Part shown: piece after piece, positions 43,171 to 51,859 of the stretch
How the letters are laid out: every line of letters begins with the position of its first letter
How positions within the stretch are numbered: the stretch's first letter is position 1
DNA from: Halanaerobium saccharolyticum
GTDB taxonomy: Bacteria; Bacillota; Halanaerobiia; Halanaerobiales; Halanaerobiaceae
DNA: 64,000 bases
NCBI RefSeq assembly: GCF_003259895.1
Contig: NZ_QLME01000012.1
Span: 1 to 64,000, forward strand
Reading direction: 5' to 3'
Program-made: the position numbers and the translations under genes
The notes under the pieces: model-generated
What the model saw: only the letters and a program-made list of their open reading frames with translations
Databases searched by the model: none
Told to the model about the DNA's origin: nothing

Positions 43171-45234
43171 ATGCAAAAATATGATTTATTCAATGGTAAA
43201 GTTAACAATATGCTGCATGGAGCAGATTATAATCCGGACCAGTGGCTGCACCGACCTGATATTTTAGAAAAAGATATAGAATTGATGAAAAAAGCAAACT
43301 GCAATGTGATGAGTCTGGGGATTTTTTCCTGGTCCACCCTTGAGCCAAAGGAGGGTGATTTTCAATTTGAATGGCTTGATCAGATAATTGATAATTTATA
43401 TCAAAATGGAATAAGTGTAATTCTGGCTACTCCCAGTGGAGCCAGACCGGACTGGCTGGCGGCAAAATATCCAGAAGTTTTGAGAGTTAATGCTGACCGC
43501 AGCCATAACCTATTTGGTGAAAGACATAATCACTGTTATACATCTCCAGTTTATAGAGAAAAGATTAAAATTATTAATAGAAAATTAGCAGAAAGATATG
43601 GTGAACACCCGGCAGTAATTATGTGGCATGTTTCCAATGAATACGGAGGAGACTGTCATTGTGAACTCTGTCAGCAGGATTTTAGAAAATGGCTGCAGAA
43701 TAAATATGGCAGTCTGGAAAATTTAAATCGATCCTGGTGGAGTTCTTTTTGGAGCCATACTTACACTAACTGGGAAAATATTGAATCACCTGCACCTCAG
43801 GGAATGCAGTCGGTTCACGGGCTAGCCCTGGACTGGAAGCGTTTTTCTTCAGATCAGACAATAGAATTTTATAAAAATGAGATTGAACCTTTAAGAGAAA
43901 TAACTCCTCAAATTCCGATTACTACAAATTTTATGTATAAATACATAGGTCTCAATTACTGGAAATTTGCTCAGGAAGTAGATGTTGTTTCCTGGGATAG
44001 TTATCCCAGCTGGCACAGTGATTATGAAACCGATATTGATAGAGCAGTTGATACTGCTTTTATGCATGATATGTTTAGATCTCTTAAAGATGGTAAGCCT
44101 TTTTTATTGATGGAAAGTACCCCCAGTAAAACTAACTGGCAGCCGGTTGCAAAATTAAAGCGGCCCGGGATGCACAAACTTTCCTCGCTGCAGGCAGTGG
44201 CTCACGGTTCTGATTCTGTTCAGTATTTTCAGTGGCGGAAAAGTAGAGGGGGAGTGGAAAAGTTTCACGGCTCTGTAGTGGGTCATGCTGGTCATGAAAA
44301 CACAAGGGTTTTTAAAGATGTAGCTGCTCTTGGTGCTGAACTGCAAAAACTTAATTCAATTACTGGAACCACTGTCAAAGCTGAAGTTGCAGTAGTCTTT
44401 GATCAGGAAAACCGGTGGGCAATTAATGAAGCTTCTGGTCCACGGCAGGAGAAGAAAGATTATTTAAAGACCTGTCTTAGTCATTACAAAAATTTCTGGC
44501 AGCAGGGAGTTTCAGTTGATATTATCAATCAGGAAAAAGATTTCTCTCAGTATAAATTGGTAATTGCTCCTATGCTCTATCTTCTAAAAGAGAATACTGC
44601 AGCCAGATTAAAAAAATTCGTAAAAAATGGAGGAACCGTGGTTTCTACTTACTGGACAGGAATAGTTAACGAAAATGATCTCTGTTTTTTAGGTGGATTT
44701 CCGGGTCCTTTAAGAGATTTATTTGGTATCTGGTCAGAGGAATTAGATGCCCTCTATGATCAGGACAGCAATCAGATAGTGATTAAGAATAATACAGGCT
44801 TAAAAGCTGGTCAAGAATATGAAGCTAAGATATTCTGTGACTTAATTCAACTTGAGGGAGCAGAAGCACTGGCTGAATATAAAAGTGATTTTTATGCCGG
44901 TCAACCTGCTTTAACTGTTAATAATTATGGAAAGGGAAAAGCTTACTATATCGCTTCCCGTAATGAAGATGATTTTTTAAAGGATTTTTATTATAATTTA
45001 ATCATCAAACTTAATTTAACAAAAATCATTTTGGCTCAGCTACCTGAAGGAGTAACAGCCCAAAAAAGATCTGATGCAAATAATGATTATATTTTTCTGA
45101 TGAATTTTAGTGAAGATGAGAAGAAAATAGAACTAAGAGAAGAATTATCGGAGATTATTGATGAAAATGTTATTAAAGATAATATTATTTTAAAAAAATA
45201 TGAAGTTAAAATATTTAAAAAAAAAATTCTTTGA
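43171..45234 (+). CDS. beta-galactosidase, glycoside hydrolase family 42
   Basis: Would release galactose from beta-galactosides in the cytoplasm. There is no signal peptide. The GH42 opening HGADYNPDQW, acid/base Glu157 in WHVSNEYGG, and nucleophile Glu315 in LLMESTPS are all present, and the metal-binding cysteine cluster appears as C..(E)CQQDF near residues 165-172. The barrel (1 to about 390), trimerisation domain (about 395-610) and small C-terminal beta domain give the usual 687 residues. It ends the LacI-controlled importer operon. Its product could feed GalK and GalE encoded at 24539-26792. ATG 43171 follows AGAAAGGAAG. Confidence 0.95.
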   Translation: MQKYDLFNGKVNNMLHGADYNPDQWLHRPDILEKDIELMKKANCNVMSLGIFSWSTLEPKEGDFQFEWLDQIIDNLYQNGISVILATPSGARPDWLAAKYPEVLRVNADRSHNLFGERHNHCYTSPVYREKIKIINRKLAERYGEHPAVIMWHVSNEYGGDCHCELCQQDFRKWLQNKYGSLENLNRSWWSSFWSHTYTNWENIESPAPQGMQSVHGLALDWKRFSSDQTIEFYKNEIEPLREITPQIPITTNFMYKYIGLNYWKFAQEVDVVSWDSYPSWHSDYETDIDRAVDTAFMHDMFRSLKDGKPFLLMESTPSKTNWQPVAKLKRPGMHKLSSLQAVAHGSDSVQYFQWRKSRGGVEKFHGSVVGHAGHENTRVFKDVAALGAELQKLNSITGTTVKAEVAVVFDQENRWAINEASGPRQEKKDYLKTCLSHYKNFWQQGVSVDIINQEKDFSQYKLVIAPMLYLLKENTAARLKKFVKNGGTVVSTYWTGIVNENDLCFLGGFPGPLRDLFGIWSEELDALYDQDSNQIVIKNNTGLKAGQEYEAKIFCDLIQLEGAEALAEYKSDFYAGQPALTVNNYGKGKAYYIASRNEDDFLKDFYYNLIIKLNLTKIILAQLPEGVTAQKRSDANNDYIFLMNFSEDEKKIELREELSEIIDENVIKDNIILKKYEVKIFKKKIL

Positions 45235-45259
45235 CTTAAGAGACTCCTTTTAATATAAT
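45231..45259 (+). promoter_or_regulatory. strong sigma-A promoter of the ferredoxin gene
   Basis: TTGACT (45231-45236), exactly 17 bases, TATAAT (45254-45259). The -35 overlaps the stop codon of the GH42 gene. Confidence 0.88.
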
Positions 45260-45300
45260 GTAGTTAGAATTATCAAACAATTTTAAAAGGAGGTATCATT

Positions 45301-45525
45301 ATGGCGGATTTAGCAAACAGAGTTGATGAAAATGTTGAAGGGGAATATTATGTAGATACTCAGTGTATAGCCTGTGGAGTTTGTGTTAGTGAGGCTCCTG
45401 ATAATTTTGAGATGGAGGCGGAGTATGCTTATGTTTATAAGCAGCCGGAAGATGAAGCAGAAAGAGAAGCTTGTGAGAGTGCGCTGGAAGCCTGTCCTGT
45501 AGATGCAATTGGAAACGACGGTTAA
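45301..45525 (+). CDS. single-cluster [4Fe-4S] ferredoxin
   Basis: A 74-residue, strongly acidic electron carrier. Cys22, Cys25 and Cys28 (CIACGVC) and Cys65 (CPVDAI) would hold one [4Fe-4S] cluster. Cys58 is the extra cysteine that in Thermotoga- and Pyrococcus-type ferredoxins can form a disulfide. The N-terminus carries about ten extra residues. In fermentative anaerobes such proteins serve pyruvate:ferredoxin oxidoreductase and hydrogenases. It is monocistronic with its own strong promoter and terminator. ATG 45301 follows AAAAGGAGG. Confidence 0.95.
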   Translation: MADLANRVDENVEGEYYVDTQCIACGVCVSEAPDNFEMEAEYAYVYKQPEDEAEREACESALEACPVDAIGNDG

Positions 45526-45585
45526 ATTTGTCTAACACTTATAGTTGTTTTTTCTAAACTAAATATTAATTTATCTGGAAACGGG

Positions 45586-45614
45586 CGGGAGCTGTTGAGC
45601 TCCCGTTTTTTTTT
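45586..45614 (+). terminator. intrinsic terminator of the ferredoxin gene
   Basis: CGGGAGCT pairs with AGCTCCCG around GTTG, followed by nine T. The T run ends exactly where the group II intron begins (45615). Confidence 0.93.
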
Positions 45615-45875
45615 GTGCTCCGTAAATTATTCTGATCGTAGGTGAAAGTCCTATCTATGTTGTGGCATGTATCATGTAGAAGTTAACAGTGACAGGGTTT
45701 TCACTGCTCACTACTTACTAGATTGTCCTAGAGGACTAAAATATACAGCTGTGGTAACACAGTGACGAAGACTTATTTCTTGAGATGGGGCAACGACTGA
45801 CGGAAAGCTGTATACGGGAGAACCGTACGTGCAGTTTGACGAGGGGTCCCAGCTGAAAAGCTGGTCCTACTCTAT
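45615..45875 (+). mobile_element. ORF-less group II intron (probably class IIC) or intron remnant
   Basis: It starts with GTGCTCCG directly after a terminator T tract, the insertion preference of class IIC introns. The 3' part has a domain V hairpin (45806-45837): AGC triad in AAAGCTGTATACGG, a GAGA-type loop, ACCGTACGTGCAGTTT on the return strand, and a two-base bulge. Domain VI follows (AGCTGAAAAGCT core, 45851-45862) and the element ends CTACTCTAT. Only about 261 bases long, it lacks a reverse transcriptase gene, and domains I-III look shortened. It would need an enzyme in trans to move, if it can splice at all. Boundaries are by motif only. Confidence 0.75.
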
Positions 45876-45915
45876 AATCAGTTTGCTGAATTATTGATTA
45901 TTTATCTTTAATTTA

Positions 45916-45944
45916 TTGTAATTTAAAATTTAATTAGGTATAAT
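45916..45944 (+). promoter_or_regulatory. promoter of the symporter gene
   Basis: TTGTAA (45916-45921), 17 bases, TATAAT (45939-45944), 57 bases before the GTG start. The bases between the intron end (45875) and this promoter hold nothing else that I recognise. Confidence 0.7.
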
Positions 45945-46001
45945 AGTTCCAGTATTACCTTAATCTTATGGAAATATTATAAAAAATTAGGAGGAAAATT
46001 T

Positions 46002-47183
46002 GTGAGAAAAATCCCATTAGTTTTAAGACTGTTGATTGGTATTATCTCGGGTATAATAATTGGATTATTTTTTCCAGAAAGTATTGCTAGATTACTATAT
46101 ACTTTTACCCATATTTTTGGTAAATTTCTAAATTACATAGTTCCTTTAGTTATTTTAGCATTCATAATACCAGGAATTGCTGATTTAGGGGATAAAGCCG
46201 GGAGATTATTAGCAACAACTGTTTTGGCCGCCTACGTCTCTACTGTAGTGGCAGGAACAGCAGCTTATTTAGTAGCGAGCAGAATTGTTCCTACTATTGT
46301 ACAGGCGGCAGATGTTGCCAACCCGGAAGAAGGTGGTTTGGAAGCTTTTTTAAGTCTTGAAATTTCTCCCTTATTAGGAATTATGGCTGCCTTAGTAACA
46401 GCCTTTATTTTTGGATTGGGAATAAATTATTTACTTAGAAATACAGGTGATAACAAGTTATATCAATTAACAAATGAATTCAGAGACATTATTGTTTTAG
46501 TAATTGAAAAAGTAATTATTCCATTTTTACCATTACATATTGCCGGTGTTTTTGCCAATATGGCTTTTAGTGGAAGAGCCTTTGAGACTCTCAGGGTTTT
46601 CAGTCAGGTTTTTGCTCTTATTATTTTAATGCATTTATTTTATTTGCTTATTCAGTACTATATAGCTGGGACAGTGGCCGGTAAGAGTCCACTTAAAAGT
46701 TTAAAAAATATGATTCCAGCCTATACCACAGCAATTGGAACTATGTCTAGTGCAGCAACTATTCCGGTTACTTTAAAAAGTGCCAAGAAAAATAAAATCA
46801 ACGAAGATATTGCAGATTTTGTAATTCCTTTGGGAGCTACTGTTCATCTGGCAGGGAGTACTATTACTATAACAACCTGTGCAGTTGCAGTTGCTTTAAT
46901 CCAGGGAATACCACTGGAATTTGGAGTCTTTTTTCATTTTATTGCTTTACTTGGGGTGACAATGGTAGCGGCTCCTGGAGTTCCAGGTGGTGCAGTGATG
47001 GCAGCCTTAGGTCTTTTGAGTAGTATTTTAGGATTTGGAGAAGGTGCAACCGCTTTAATGATTGGTCTTTATTTAGCTCAGGATAGTTTTGGTACTGCCT
47101 GTAATGTAACAGGAGATGGAGCTATTGCAATGTTTATTGATGGAATAAGAGAAAAATTTGCAGATACTGCCGAAAACATATAA
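46002..47183 (+). CDS. dicarboxylate/amino acid:cation symporter (DAACS family)
   Basis: A 393-residue membrane protein of the GltP/DctA fold. Landmarks: N-terminal LLIGIISGIIIGLFFP, GKFLNYIVPLVILAFIIPGIADLGD, the serine-rich hairpin TAIGTMSSAATIPVTLKSAKK, GATVHLAGSTITI (NMDGT position), and the C-terminal GVPGGAVMAALG and DSFGTACNVTGD. The NMDGT motif of aspartate transporters is replaced by HLAGST, which occurs in a subgroup that includes serine/threonine or uncharacterised carriers, so the substrate is open. It starts at GTG 46002 behind TAGGAGGA and is monocistronic. Confidence 0.88.
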   Translation: MRKIPLVLRLLIGIISGIIIGLFFPESIARLLYTFTHIFGKFLNYIVPLVILAFIIPGIADLGDKAGRLLATTVLAAYVSTVVAGTAAYLVASRIVPTIVQAADVANPEEGGLEAFLSLEISPLLGIMAALVTAFIFGLGINYLLRNTGDNKLYQLTNEFRDIIVLVIEKVIIPFLPLHIAGVFANMAFSGRAFETLRVFSQVFALIILMHLFYLLIQYYIAGTVAGKSPLKSLKNMIPAYTTAIGTMSSAATIPVTLKSAKKNKINEDIADFVIPLGATVHLAGSTITITTCAVAVALIQGIPLEFGVFFHFIALLGVTMVAAPGVPGGAVMAALGLLSSILGFGEGATALMIGLYLAQDSFGTACNVTGDGAIAMFIDGIREKFADTAENI

Positions 47184-47306
47184 TGATTATAGATTATAGA
47201 AGAAATTAGATTATTAAACAAGAGATCAAGATTAGTATTATAGTTAGATAAAACTAATTTGAAGATGGGATTCAGAGTTTGAAAATTAAAGATATTAAGG
47301 CTTATT

Positions 47307-47367
47307 TTCCTTATGATAAACAGATAAAAAGACGGAATCTGTTCTATCATAAGGATATTTTTTTGTT
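47307..47367 (+). terminator. intrinsic terminator with a compound stem
   Basis: Outer arms TCCTTATGATA and TATCATAAGGA and inner arms AACAGAT and ATCTGTT form one long hairpin, followed by seven T. It ends the symporter transcript; 47184-47306 before it contains no gene that I can support. Confidence 0.85.
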
Positions 47368-47373
47368 TTAACC

Positions 47374-47386
47374 GAAAAAATATTTC
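47374..47386 (+). promoter_or_regulatory. RpiR-family operator, copy 1
   Basis: GAAAAAATATTTC, an inverted repeat GAAA-N5-TTTC, upstream of the murQ promoter. Confidence 0.6.
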
Positions 47387-47403
47387 ATAATTATTATAAA
47401 TAC

Positions 47404-47432
47404 TTGAAATGATATTTCAAAAATGTTAAACT
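47404..47432 (+). promoter_or_regulatory. murQ: promoter of the MurNAc operon
   Basis: TTGAAA (47404-47409), 17 bases, TAAACT (47427-47432). Operator copy 2 covers the -35. Confidence 0.65.
47406..47418 (+). promoter_or_regulatory. RpiR-family operator, copy 2
   Basis: GAAATGATATTTC, with flanking TT and AA extending the dyad to 17 bases. It overlaps the -35 of the murQ promoter, a position fit for repression. Confidence 0.7.
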
Positions 47433-47445
47433 CTTATTAAGAAAT

Positions 47446-47458
47446 GAAAGAATATTTC
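47446..47458 (+). promoter_or_regulatory. RpiR-family operator, copy 3
   Basis: GAAAGAATATTTC, just downstream of the expected transcription start and before the ribosome binding site of murQ. All three copies share GAAANNATATTTC. Confidence 0.6.
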
Positions 47459-47474
47459 GAATGGAGGCTAAAAT

Positions 47475-48380
47475 ATGAATAATGATTTAGACAAATTGGT
47501 TACAGAATCTGTTAATGAAAAGTCCAGAAACATTGATAGAGTAAGTACAGAAAAAATGATAGAAATTATTAACAAGGAAGACAAAAAAGTAGCATTGGCT
47601 GTAGAAAAAGAAAAGTATAAGATAGCTGAAGCTGTTGATTTAATTACTACAGCGTTAAAAAATGGTGGAAGATTAATCTACATGGGAGCAGGAACAAGTG
47701 GTAGGTTGGGGATTTTAGATGCTTCTGAATGCCCTCCAACTTATGGTGTTAGCAGTGATTTAGTACAGGGCTTAATTGCCGGTGGAGAAAAAGCAATTAG
47801 AAATTCGATAGAAAATGCAGAAGATAGTAAGGAAGAAGCCGCAGCACATCTTCAGGATATTAATTTTACTAAGAATGACTTTTTAGTCGGTATAGCTGCA
47901 AGTGGAAGTACTCCTTATGTAATAGGGGGATTGGAATACGCCAAATCAAAGGGAGCAAAAACAGCAGCGTTGAGCTGTAATCCTGATTCTAAAATTGCTG
48001 AAGTTGCTGATGTTTCTATAGCACCGGTTGTTGGTCCTGAAGTTGTAACAGGATCTACCAGGATGAAAGCAGGTACTGCTCAAAAAATGGTATTAAATAT
48101 GTTAAGTACAGCCACAATGATCAAGCTGGGAAAAGTTTATAAGAATTATATGGTTGATCTACAGGTTAAAAATAATAAATTAGCTGAAAGAGCTAAAAAT
48201 ATGATCATGGAAGTAAGTGAGGTGAGTTATAAAAAGGCAGAAAAATACCTTAAGAAAACAGATTATAATGTTAAACTTGCAATTATGATGCTTAATTCTG
48301 GTCTGGAGAAACGGGAGGCTGAACAGGAATTAGAAAAATATGAAGGCCGTTTAGCCGATGCGATTGAAAATAATAGGTAA
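47475..48380 (+). CDS. murQ: N-acetylmuramic acid 6-phosphate etherase
   Basis: Cleaves the lactyl ether of MurNAc-6-phosphate to give GlcNAc-6-phosphate and D-lactate in peptidoglycan recycling. The SIS-fold motifs are clear: [23 protein letters not shown] (about residues 74-96), [18 protein letters not shown] and [16 protein letters not shown]. The length (301) is normal. ATG 47475 follows AATGGAGG. It is the first gene of the MurNAc cluster (murQ, PTS, mupG-like, RpiR, GH3), behind three operator-like repeats. Confidence 0.96.
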   Translation: MNNDLDKLVTESVNEKSRNIDRVSTEKMIEIINKEDKKVALAVEKEKYKIAEAVDLITTALKNGGRLIYMGAGTSGRLGILDASECPPTYGVSSDLVQGLIAGGEKAIRNSIENAEDSKEEAAAHLQDINFTKNDFLVGIAASGSTPYVIGGLEYAKSKGAKTAALSCNPDSKIAEVADVSIAPVVGPEVVTGSTRMKAGTAQKMVLNMLSTATMIKLGKVYKNYMVDLQVKNNKLAERAKNMIMEVSEVSYKKAEKYLKKTDYNVKLAIMMLNSGLEKREAEQELEKYEGRLADAIENNR

Positions 48381-48441
48381 TTATATATATTTTGATTACA
48401 ATATGTTTAAAAAATTAGAATAAGAAAACAGGAGGGGTACA

Positions 48442-49866
48442 ATGAATAATCAAGATTTGGTTAAGAAAATTGTACAAAAATTAGGTGGGAAAGAAAACAT
48501 ACTTGCAGCTTCAAATTGTATGACAAGATTGAGAGTTGATCTTAAGGATGACTCTATAGTTAATATTAAAGATTTAAAGGCTGTAGAAGGTGTTATGGGA
48601 GTTGTTGAAGATGAGACTCTGCAGATAGTTGTTGGCCCAGGAAAAGCAAAAAAATGTCTTGATATTCTAAAAAGCGATTATAATATTTCATCTGATTTAG
48701 AAGTTGGAGATGACTGGGAGAAAAATAAAGCAGCTGTTAAGAGTGGACAAAAGCAGAGTAAATTGAAAAGAGGTTTGAAGACAATCGGTAAAATTTTCAT
48801 ACCACTTATTCCAGCTATTATTGCAGCCGGTATTTTTAATGGATTTGCCGGTTTAATTACCAATCTTCAAAATACAGGTAGTCTACCAACAACTGATTTT
48901 TGGAATTTCACCCAACTTCTTTTATCTCTACTTGGAGGTTCATTCCTTGGCTATTTAGCAATTTTTACAGGGATCAATGCTGCCAAACAGTTTGGAGCAA
49001 CTGAGGGCTTAGGTGGTATGTTAGGTGCCTTAACAATAATGAGTCAGATAACCGAAATTTCTCAGATTTTTGGAATGTATGATGCAGAAGTGCCTTTAAA
49101 CTCAATTTTGACAACAGGTAAAGGTGGAATAATCGGTGTTATTATTGGTGTTTATATCCTTTCAATAATTGAAAAGAAAATCAGAAAATCAATTCCAGAT
49201 GTTTTAGATTTAATAGTTACTCCGGTAGTAACAATGCTGATTATGGCCCTGGGAATGATCTTTGTGATCATGCCGCTGTCAGGTGTGCTTTCTGACTGGT
49301 TAGTAGGAGCTTTAACTCTGCTTGTAGCTTCAGAAAATCCAATTATTAGCGTAATTTCCGGTTATGTCCTGGCAGCTGTGTTTTTACCAATGGTATTACT
49401 CGGTTTGCATCATGGATTAATTCCATTATATGCTATTCAGCTGGAAAATATGGGCGGAGTTTCCTTATTCCCAGTTTTAGCGATGGCAGGAGCAGGCCAG
49501 GTAGGGGCTGCAATTGCTATTTATCTTAAAGCTAAAAAGACTAATAATATGAAGTTGAAACAAATTATTTCCGGTGCCCTGCCAGCAGGGATTCTGGGTA
49601 TAGGTGAGCCTTTAATTTATGGTGTTACCTTACCATTAGGCAAGCCCTTTATAACAGCTGGATTGGGAGCAGGTTTTGGTGGAGCTTTTGTCATGCTGCA
49701 GAATGTAATGGCAGGTGCCTGGGGCCCTTCTGGTATAACAGCTATTCCTCTAATGCAGCCTGGATCAATGCTTAGTTATTTTATAGGACTTGTTATTGCC
49801 TATATTGGTGGATTTGTTGTTACTCATTTCTTTATTAAGGACGAAGAAGTTGCCCAATTACAGTAG
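48442..49866 (+). CDS. murP: PTS transporter EIIBC, probable N-acetylmuramic acid-specific
   Basis: Sugar-phosphorylating importer. The EIIB domain (about 1-85) has the phospho-cysteine Cys26 in AASNCMTRLRVDL. A charged linker leads to the EIIC domain from about residue 110, with about ten helices and the typical GLHHGLIPLYAIQ and GALPAGILGIGEPLIYGVTLPLGKPF motifs. No EIIA domain is attached, as in known MurP proteins, so a EIIA from elsewhere must serve it. Its place between murQ and a MupG-like gene argues for MurNAc, or a GlcNAc-MurNAc disaccharide, as cargo. Confidence 0.9.
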   Translation: MNNQDLVKKIVQKLGGKENILAASNCMTRLRVDLKDDSIVNIKDLKAVEGVMGVVEDETLQIVVGPGKAKKCLDILKSDYNISSDLEVGDDWEKNKAAVKSGQKQSKLKRGLKTIGKIFIPLIPAIIAAGIFNGFAGLITNLQNTGSLPTTDFWNFTQLLLSLLGGSFLGYLAIFTGINAAKQFGATEGLGGMLGALTIMSQITEISQIFGMYDAEVPLNSILTTGKGGIIGVIIGVYILSIIEKKIRKSIPDVLDLIVTPVVTMLIMALGMIFVIMPLSGVLSDWLVGALTLLVASENPIISVISGYVLAAVFLPMVLLGLHHGLIPLYAIQLENMGGVSLFPVLAMAGAGQVGAAIAIYLKAKKTNNMKLKQIISGALPAGILGIGEPLIYGVTLPLGKPFITAGLGAGFGGAFVMLQNVMAGAWGPSGITAIPLMQPGSMLSYFIGLVIAYIGGFVVTHFFIKDEEVAQLQ

Positions 49867-49939
49867 AAATAAATTATGGCTCCCATATTCAATTTTTGGG
49901 AGCCTTTAAATTTATAATAACTTAAAAAGGAGCAAAAAA

Positions 49940-50983
49940 ATGTTAGGAATATCAGTTTACGCAGGTCTGGATTTAAGTTTAGAAGAAAACATTAAATATT
50001 TAGAAGAAGCTAAGCAGCTGGGAATTGAAAATGTATTTTTATCACTACATATACCTGAGGTGAATAATAATTTTCTGACTGAAGTTAAAGAGCTGCTTTT
50101 AACTATTAATCGACTTAATTTAAATTTAACAGCAGATATTTCAAAAAAATATTTTGAAAACATTAATTTAAATAAATTTAACTTTGATGCTTTAAGACTG
50201 GATTTCGGTTTTAATACTCAAGAAATTTCTGAACTTAGTCAGAATAAAGATTATAAAATCAACCTTAATGCCAGTACTTTGACAGAGTCTGATTTAAAAT
50301 CTATAATTTTCCATGGTGGCAATTTAGATAATTTTGAAGCCTCTCATAATTATTATCCACGCGAAGAAACAGGGTTATCTAAAGAATTATTGCTTAAAAA
50401 AAATAATGTTTTGAAGAAATATGGTATAGAAGTGGCAGCCTTTGTACCGGCCAAATATAAAAAGAGACCTCCTATTAAAGCTGGACTTCCAACCCTGGAA
50501 AAACATAGATTTTTAACACCGCAGACAGCAGCTCAAGATTTATTAAAGTTAGGAATTGATAAAGTTTATATAGGAGACAGCAGAGCCTCGACAGATGAAT
50601 TAGAAGATTTTACTGCAGTGAATAAAGATATAACTATTATACCTGTTAAAGTTTTTGAGAGTATAAGTCAAGAAGAAAAAAGATTGTTAAACTTAGTTCA
50701 TAAAAATCGTCAGGATCCTGGAGAATATATTATTAGGTCTGAAACCGCAAGAAAAAGCAAAAAAAATAAAATAATTCCAAATAATAATATAAAAAGATTT
50801 AAACATGCTGTGACGATTGATAATTGTAATTATCAAAGATATGAAGGAGATCTGCAGATCTTAAAAAAAGGATATCCTGCAGATAAAAGAATAAATGTAG
50901 TTGCTGATGCAGGAGATTCGGCAGTGCTTATTGAAAAAATAAAAGAAGGAGATAAATTTAAATTTAAAATTAAAGGTGAGTAA
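49940..50983 (+). CDS. mupG: MupG-like 6-phospho-N-acetylmuramidase (DUF871 family)
   Basis: A 347-residue protein of the DUF871 family, whose Staphylococcus aureus member MupG cleaves MurNAc-6-phosphate-GlcNAc after PTS uptake. The N-terminal barrel opens GISVYAGLDLSLEENIKYLE, continues through HNYYPREETGLS and TAAQDLLKLGIDKVYIGDS, and a small C-terminal domain (about 235-347) ends with GDLQILKKGYPADKRINVV. It lies between murP and the RpiR gene, the same grouping as in S. aureus, and overlaps neither. ATG 49940 follows AAAAAGGAG. Confidence 0.85.
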   Translation: MLGISVYAGLDLSLEENIKYLEEAKQLGIENVFLSLHIPEVNNNFLTEVKELLLTINRLNLNLTADISKKYFENINLNKFNFDALRLDFGFNTQEISELSQNKDYKINLNASTLTESDLKSIIFHGGNLDNFEASHNYYPREETGLSKELLLKKNNVLKKYGIEVAAFVPAKYKKRPPIKAGLPTLEKHRFLTPQTAAQDLLKLGIDKVYIGDSRASTDELEDFTAVNKDITIIPVKVFESISQEEKRLLNLVHKNRQDPGEYIIRSETARKSKKNKIIPNNNIKRFKHAVTIDNCNYQRYEGDLQILKKGYPADKRINVVADAGDSAVLIEKIKEGDKFKFKIKGE

Positions 50984-50985
50984 TA

Positions 50986-51840
50986 ATGAAAGTTATATTA
51001 AAAATAAAAGCTATGTTTAAAGATTTTACAGCAACAGAAAAAAAGATTGCTGATTATATTTTAAATAATAAAGAAGAGGTTAGTCAATTATCAGTTAAAG
51101 AGCTTGCTCAGTCTGCAGACAGCAGTCCAGCTTCAGTTGTTAGATTTTCTAAGAAGATTGGCTATCAGGGCTTTCAGGACTTTAAAATCTCTTTGATTAA
51201 AGACTTGCAGGAAGTTGAAAATGAAGAAAAGGTAAAAGTTTATGAAGATATAGCGGTAGACGACGAAATCGAAGATATAATGGAAAAACTTGCGCATGAC
51301 AATGTAAAGGTTATAAATAATACAATTAACTTATTATCTGTTAGAGAATTAAAAAAAGCAGTTAAGGCAATTGAAACTGCAGAAAATATTTATATTTTTG
51401 GGATTGGTGCTTCTGGTCTTGTTGCAAAAGATTTAGAGTATAAATTAATGCGAATTAAGAAAACAGTTATCAATTATGCAGATACGCATGCCCAATTAGC
51501 TTCAGCGGCTAATATAGAAAGTACAGACCTAGCAATAGCGATTTCCTATAGCGGAGAGAGTTTAGAAGTATATGAAGCTTTAAAAACAGCAAAAGAAAGA
51601 GGTGCTGAAACTATTTCTATCACAAAATACGGCGAAAATCCTTTGAATAAAATTGCTAATATTAAGCTTCAGGTGGCAGGCAGTGAGAAAAATATGCGTC
51701 TGGGGGCTATCACTTCCAGAATAGCACAGTTAACTGCGGTAGATATTTTATTTGTGGCTTTTGCTAAAAATGATTTTAGCAAAATAAGTACTTACTTAAA
51801 AAACACTCGTGAAAGTGTAGAGCAATTTAAAATAATTTAA
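50986..51840 (+). CDS. murR: RpiR family transcriptional regulator (MurR-like)
   Basis: A 284-residue repressor-type protein: an N-terminal RpiR helix-turn-helix (about 1-77, with LSVKELAQSADSSPASVVRFSKKIGYQGFQDFK) and a C-terminal SIS sugar-phosphate-binding domain (about 125-260, with FGIGASGLVAKDLEYKL and ISYSGESLEVYEAL). It follows mupG by two bases and probably responds to MurNAc-6-phosphate. The three GAAA-N5-TTTC repeats before murQ are its most likely binding sites. Confidence 0.92.
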   Translation: MKVILKIKAMFKDFTATEKKIADYILNNKEEVSQLSVKELAQSADSSPASVVRFSKKIGYQGFQDFKISLIKDLQEVENEEKVKVYEDIAVDDEIEDIMEKLAHDNVKVINNTINLLSVRELKKAVKAIETAENIYIFGIGASGLVAKDLEYKLMRIKKTVINYADTHAQLASAANIESTDLAIAISYSGESLEVYEALKTAKERGAETISITKYGENPLNKIANIKLQVAGSEKNMRLGAITSRIAQLTAVDILFVAFAKNDFSKISTYLKNTRESVEQFKII

Positions 51841-51859
51841 TAGAGGAAAGGTACAATAA

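Noticed and set aside
45615-45875. Reading the stretch after the ferredoxin terminator as a regulatory RNA such as a riboswitch
   Set aside because: The AGC-headed domain V hairpin, domain VI and the position against a terminator T tract fit a group II intron better than any riboswitch I know.
47078-47350. 90-codon minus-strand frame
   Set aside because: It overlaps the end of the symporter gene and includes the terminator; no ribosome binding site or family resemblance.
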